Origin: an uncultured Rhizobiaceae group bacterium
GTDB taxonomy: Bacteria; Pseudomonadota; Alphaproteobacteria; Rhizobiales; Rhizobiaceae
Assembly: GCA_938030645.1 (NCBI GenBank)
Contig: CALHHQ010000132.1
Location: forward strand, 1 to 7,948
Reading direction: 5' to 3'
DNA length: 7,948 nt
Part shown: positions 6,675 through 7,948 of the stretch, one piece after another
How positions within the stretch are numbered: the stretch's first letter is position 1
Layout: each line of letters begins with the position of its first letter
Translations under genes and position numbers: made by a program
Notes under the pieces: generated by a model
What the model was told of the DNA's origin: nothing
The model's database searches: none
What the model saw: the letters and a program-made list of their open reading frames with translations, nothing else

Positions 6675-7451
6675 ATGAATATGGACATAGTTGATCTTCG
6701 ACAGTTTTATGGCACGCCGTTGGGCGGTGTGGCGCGGCGTTCCATTGAACAAGCTTTGAGCGCGGTGTGGAAACCCATGTCGCAAGAACGTTTGGTTGGG
6801 TTTGGCTATGCAACGCCATACATCGAGCGTTTTAAGGCAGACACGGAACGTACGATTGCGCTCATGCCTGCTCGCCAAGGAGCGGTGCATTGGCCGTTCG
6901 GTGAACCTTGCGCGACATCCCTGGTTTTTGAAGAAGATCTTCCACTGCCTGATTCATCGATTGATCGAATGGTCATGGTGCATGGTTTGGAACATTGTGA
7001 AAATGCCAGTGAAACGTTGCATGAAGTTTGGCGCGTTCTGGCACCAGGTGGCAAGCTTATCATCGTGGTTCCAAATCGTCGCGGTGTATGGGCACGGGTG
7101 GAGCATACGCCGTTTGGGGCAGGGCGACCCTACACAGGGGGGCAATTGTCTCGTTTGTTGCGCGATAATATGTTCACGCCAACTGCCTGGTCAGACGCTT
7201 TGCACTTTCCTCCATCGGGCAAGGGCCTGGTGATGAAATTTGCCAGTTCTTTGGAAAAGTTTGGTCGGCGGTTCACTCCGGCCTTTGCTGGCGTTGTGGT
7301 GGTGGAAGCGACTAAGCAGGTATATCAAGGTTTGCCAGTGCGCCAACGCAAATCAAAACGGGTGTTTGTGCCAGTGCTCGCACCACAGGGCGTAAGCAGT
7401 GCAGGGCGCAAAGACTCAAATTCACTTCACAAGACCGGTGACTCAGACTAA
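6675..7451 (+). CDS. Class I SAM-dependent methyltransferase (Methyltransf_11-like), substrate unknown
   Basis: A 258-residue protein with a Rossmann-type methyltransferase domain. The glycine-rich SAM loop seems to be LVGFGYATPYIERF (40-53), shorter and less acidic than the classic D-x-G-x-G-x-G. Later motifs are clearer: LPLPDSSIDRMVMVHGLEH (89-107) and EVWRVLAPGGKLIIVVPNR (117-135), typical of Methyltransf_11. The C-terminal part (about 145-258) includes GRPYTGGQLSRLL and a basic, Ser-rich tail with no recognised domain. The acceptor molecule cannot be predicted. I recall similar genes next to gloB and hisC in Rhizobiales. Only 52 bp separate its ATG from the divergent gloB ATG, so both promoters must be in or near that gap. 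The ribosome site is weak, and an in-frame ATG two codons later is possible. It is probably co-transcribed with hisC, which starts 39 bp downstream. Confidence 0.82.
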   Translation: MNMDIVDLRQFYGTPLGGVARRSIEQALSAVWKPMSQERLVGFGYATPYIERFKADTERTIALMPARQGAVHWPFGEPCATSLVFEEDLPLPDSSIDRMVMVHGLEHCENASETLHEVWRVLAPGGKLIIVVPNRRGVWARVEHTPFGAGRPYTGGQLSRLLRDNMFTPTAWSDALHFPPSGKGLVMKFASSLEKFGRRFTPAFAGVVVVEATKQVYQGLPVRQRKSKRVFVPVLAPQGVSSAGRKDSNSLHKTGDSD

Positions 7452-7490
7452 ACCGCTTCTAACACCCGCCGCAGAACTTCGGACGATCCC

Positions 7491-7948
7491 ATGACCAATG
7501 CACAATCTCGCCCAGAACCCAATACAGGCATTCTGGATATTGCGGCTTATGTTCCGGGTAAATCGGAAGGTCCAAAAGGCGTTAAAGTTCATAAACTTTC
7601 CGCCAACGAAACGCCCTTGGGACCGAGCCCGAAAGCCAAGGAAGCGTTCTCCGATCTGGCAACCGTTTTGGAAGATTACCCAGATGGAAGCGCCATTGAT
7701 TTGCGCGAAACACTGGGCAAAGTGCATGGGCTGAATCCCGCAAATATTTTGGCTGGCAATGGGTCTGATGAATTGTTGTCGCTTGTGGCGCAGTGTTATT
7801 TGAGCCCGGGTGATGAAGCGATTTACACTGCTCACGGTTTTTTGGTTTACCGCATAGGCATTCTGGCCGCTGGTGCAACACCCATCATTGCGCCTGAAAC
7901 GGAATTTCAAGCCAATGTCGATGCCATTCTTGAACGTGTGACGGACAA
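7491..7948 (+). CDS. hisC: Histidinol-phosphate aminotransferase, N-terminal part (cut by the window edge)
   Basis: A PLP enzyme converting imidazole-acetol phosphate and glutamate to histidinol phosphate (EC 2.6.1.9) in histidine synthesis; many alphaproteobacterial forms also transaminate aromatic precursors. The first 152 codons are visible and open to the window end. They show the N-terminal substrate segment KLSANETPLGPSPKA (35-49), DYPDGSAIDLR (62-72), the cofactor phosphate region LAGNGSDELLSLVAQCYL (87-104) and the TAHGFLVYRI segment (113-122), all typical of HisC. The catalytic Lys lies beyond the edge, so integrity is unknown. The ATG at 7491 has only a weak GGAC-type ribosome site, but it gives the normal distance to the first motif. 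It follows the methyltransferase stop by 39 bp on the same strand with no terminator between. In related genomes a prephenate/arogenate dehydrogenase gene often follows (knowledge, not seen). Confidence 0.93.
   Translation, partial: MTNAQSRPEPNTGILDIAAYVPGKSEGPKGVKVHKLSANETPLGPSPKAKEAFSDLATVLEDYPDGSAIDLRETLGKVHGLNPANILAGNGSDELLSLVAQCYLSPGDEAIYTAHGFLVYRIGILAAGATPIIAPETEFQANVDAILERVTD

Noticed and set aside
6653..6680. TTGAAC with TATGAA as a promoter for the methyltransferase
   Set aside because: The would-be -10 covers the annotated start codon, so it would only work for a start further downstream. The match is too weak to call.
7443..7910. 155-codon minus-strand open frame at the right edge
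   Set aside because: It is antisense to hisC, whose plus-strand frame carries clear HisC motifs and stays open to the window end.

Overview
The window looks like chromosomal DNA of an alphaproteobacterium, most likely of the Hyphomicrobiales/Rhizobiales type (inference). GC content is moderate, roughly half by eye. The right-hand layout, a DUF985 cupin and glyoxalase II divergent from a small methyltransferase followed by hisC, is one I associate with that order. No tRNA, rRNA, CRISPR array, insertion sequence, integrase or phage gene was seen. All complete genes have intact reading frames.

Layout, left to right. Positions 1-31 may hold the first codons of a minus-strand gene running off the window. 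A PLP-dependent DegT/DnrJ/EryC1/StrS aminotransferase (minus) stands head-to-head with a glutathione S-transferase (plus), and a near-perfect 16-bp palindrome lies between them. The GST converges on an M32 metallocarboxypeptidase (minus), with 2 bp between the stop codons and a probable bidirectional terminator built from both gene ends. The M32 gene is divergent, across 145 bp, from a PAS-GGDEF-EAL protein (plus). That gene overlaps, tail to tail by 8 bp, a cupin_5/DUF985 gene (minus), which is translationally coupled to gloB (glyoxalase II, minus). Across a 52-bp gap from gloB a class I SAM methyltransferase (plus) begins, followed 39 bp later by the first 152 codons of hisC, cut by the window edge.

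How the genes relate. The only tight unit is gloB plus the cupin gene, with an overlapping stop/start. The methyltransferase and hisC form a probable second operon. GST and glyoxalase II both belong to glutathione chemistry but sit in different transcription units. The most informative gene is the PAS-GGDEF-EAL protein. Its diguanylate cyclase active site is destroyed (SGAKL instead of GGDEF, first metal Asp lost), while the guanine-contact positions, the RxxD I-site and all EAL catalytic residues are kept. It is therefore predicted to be a regulated c-di-GMP phosphodiesterase. I found no convincing new multi-gene system; the other findings are small-scale regulatory or architectural details.
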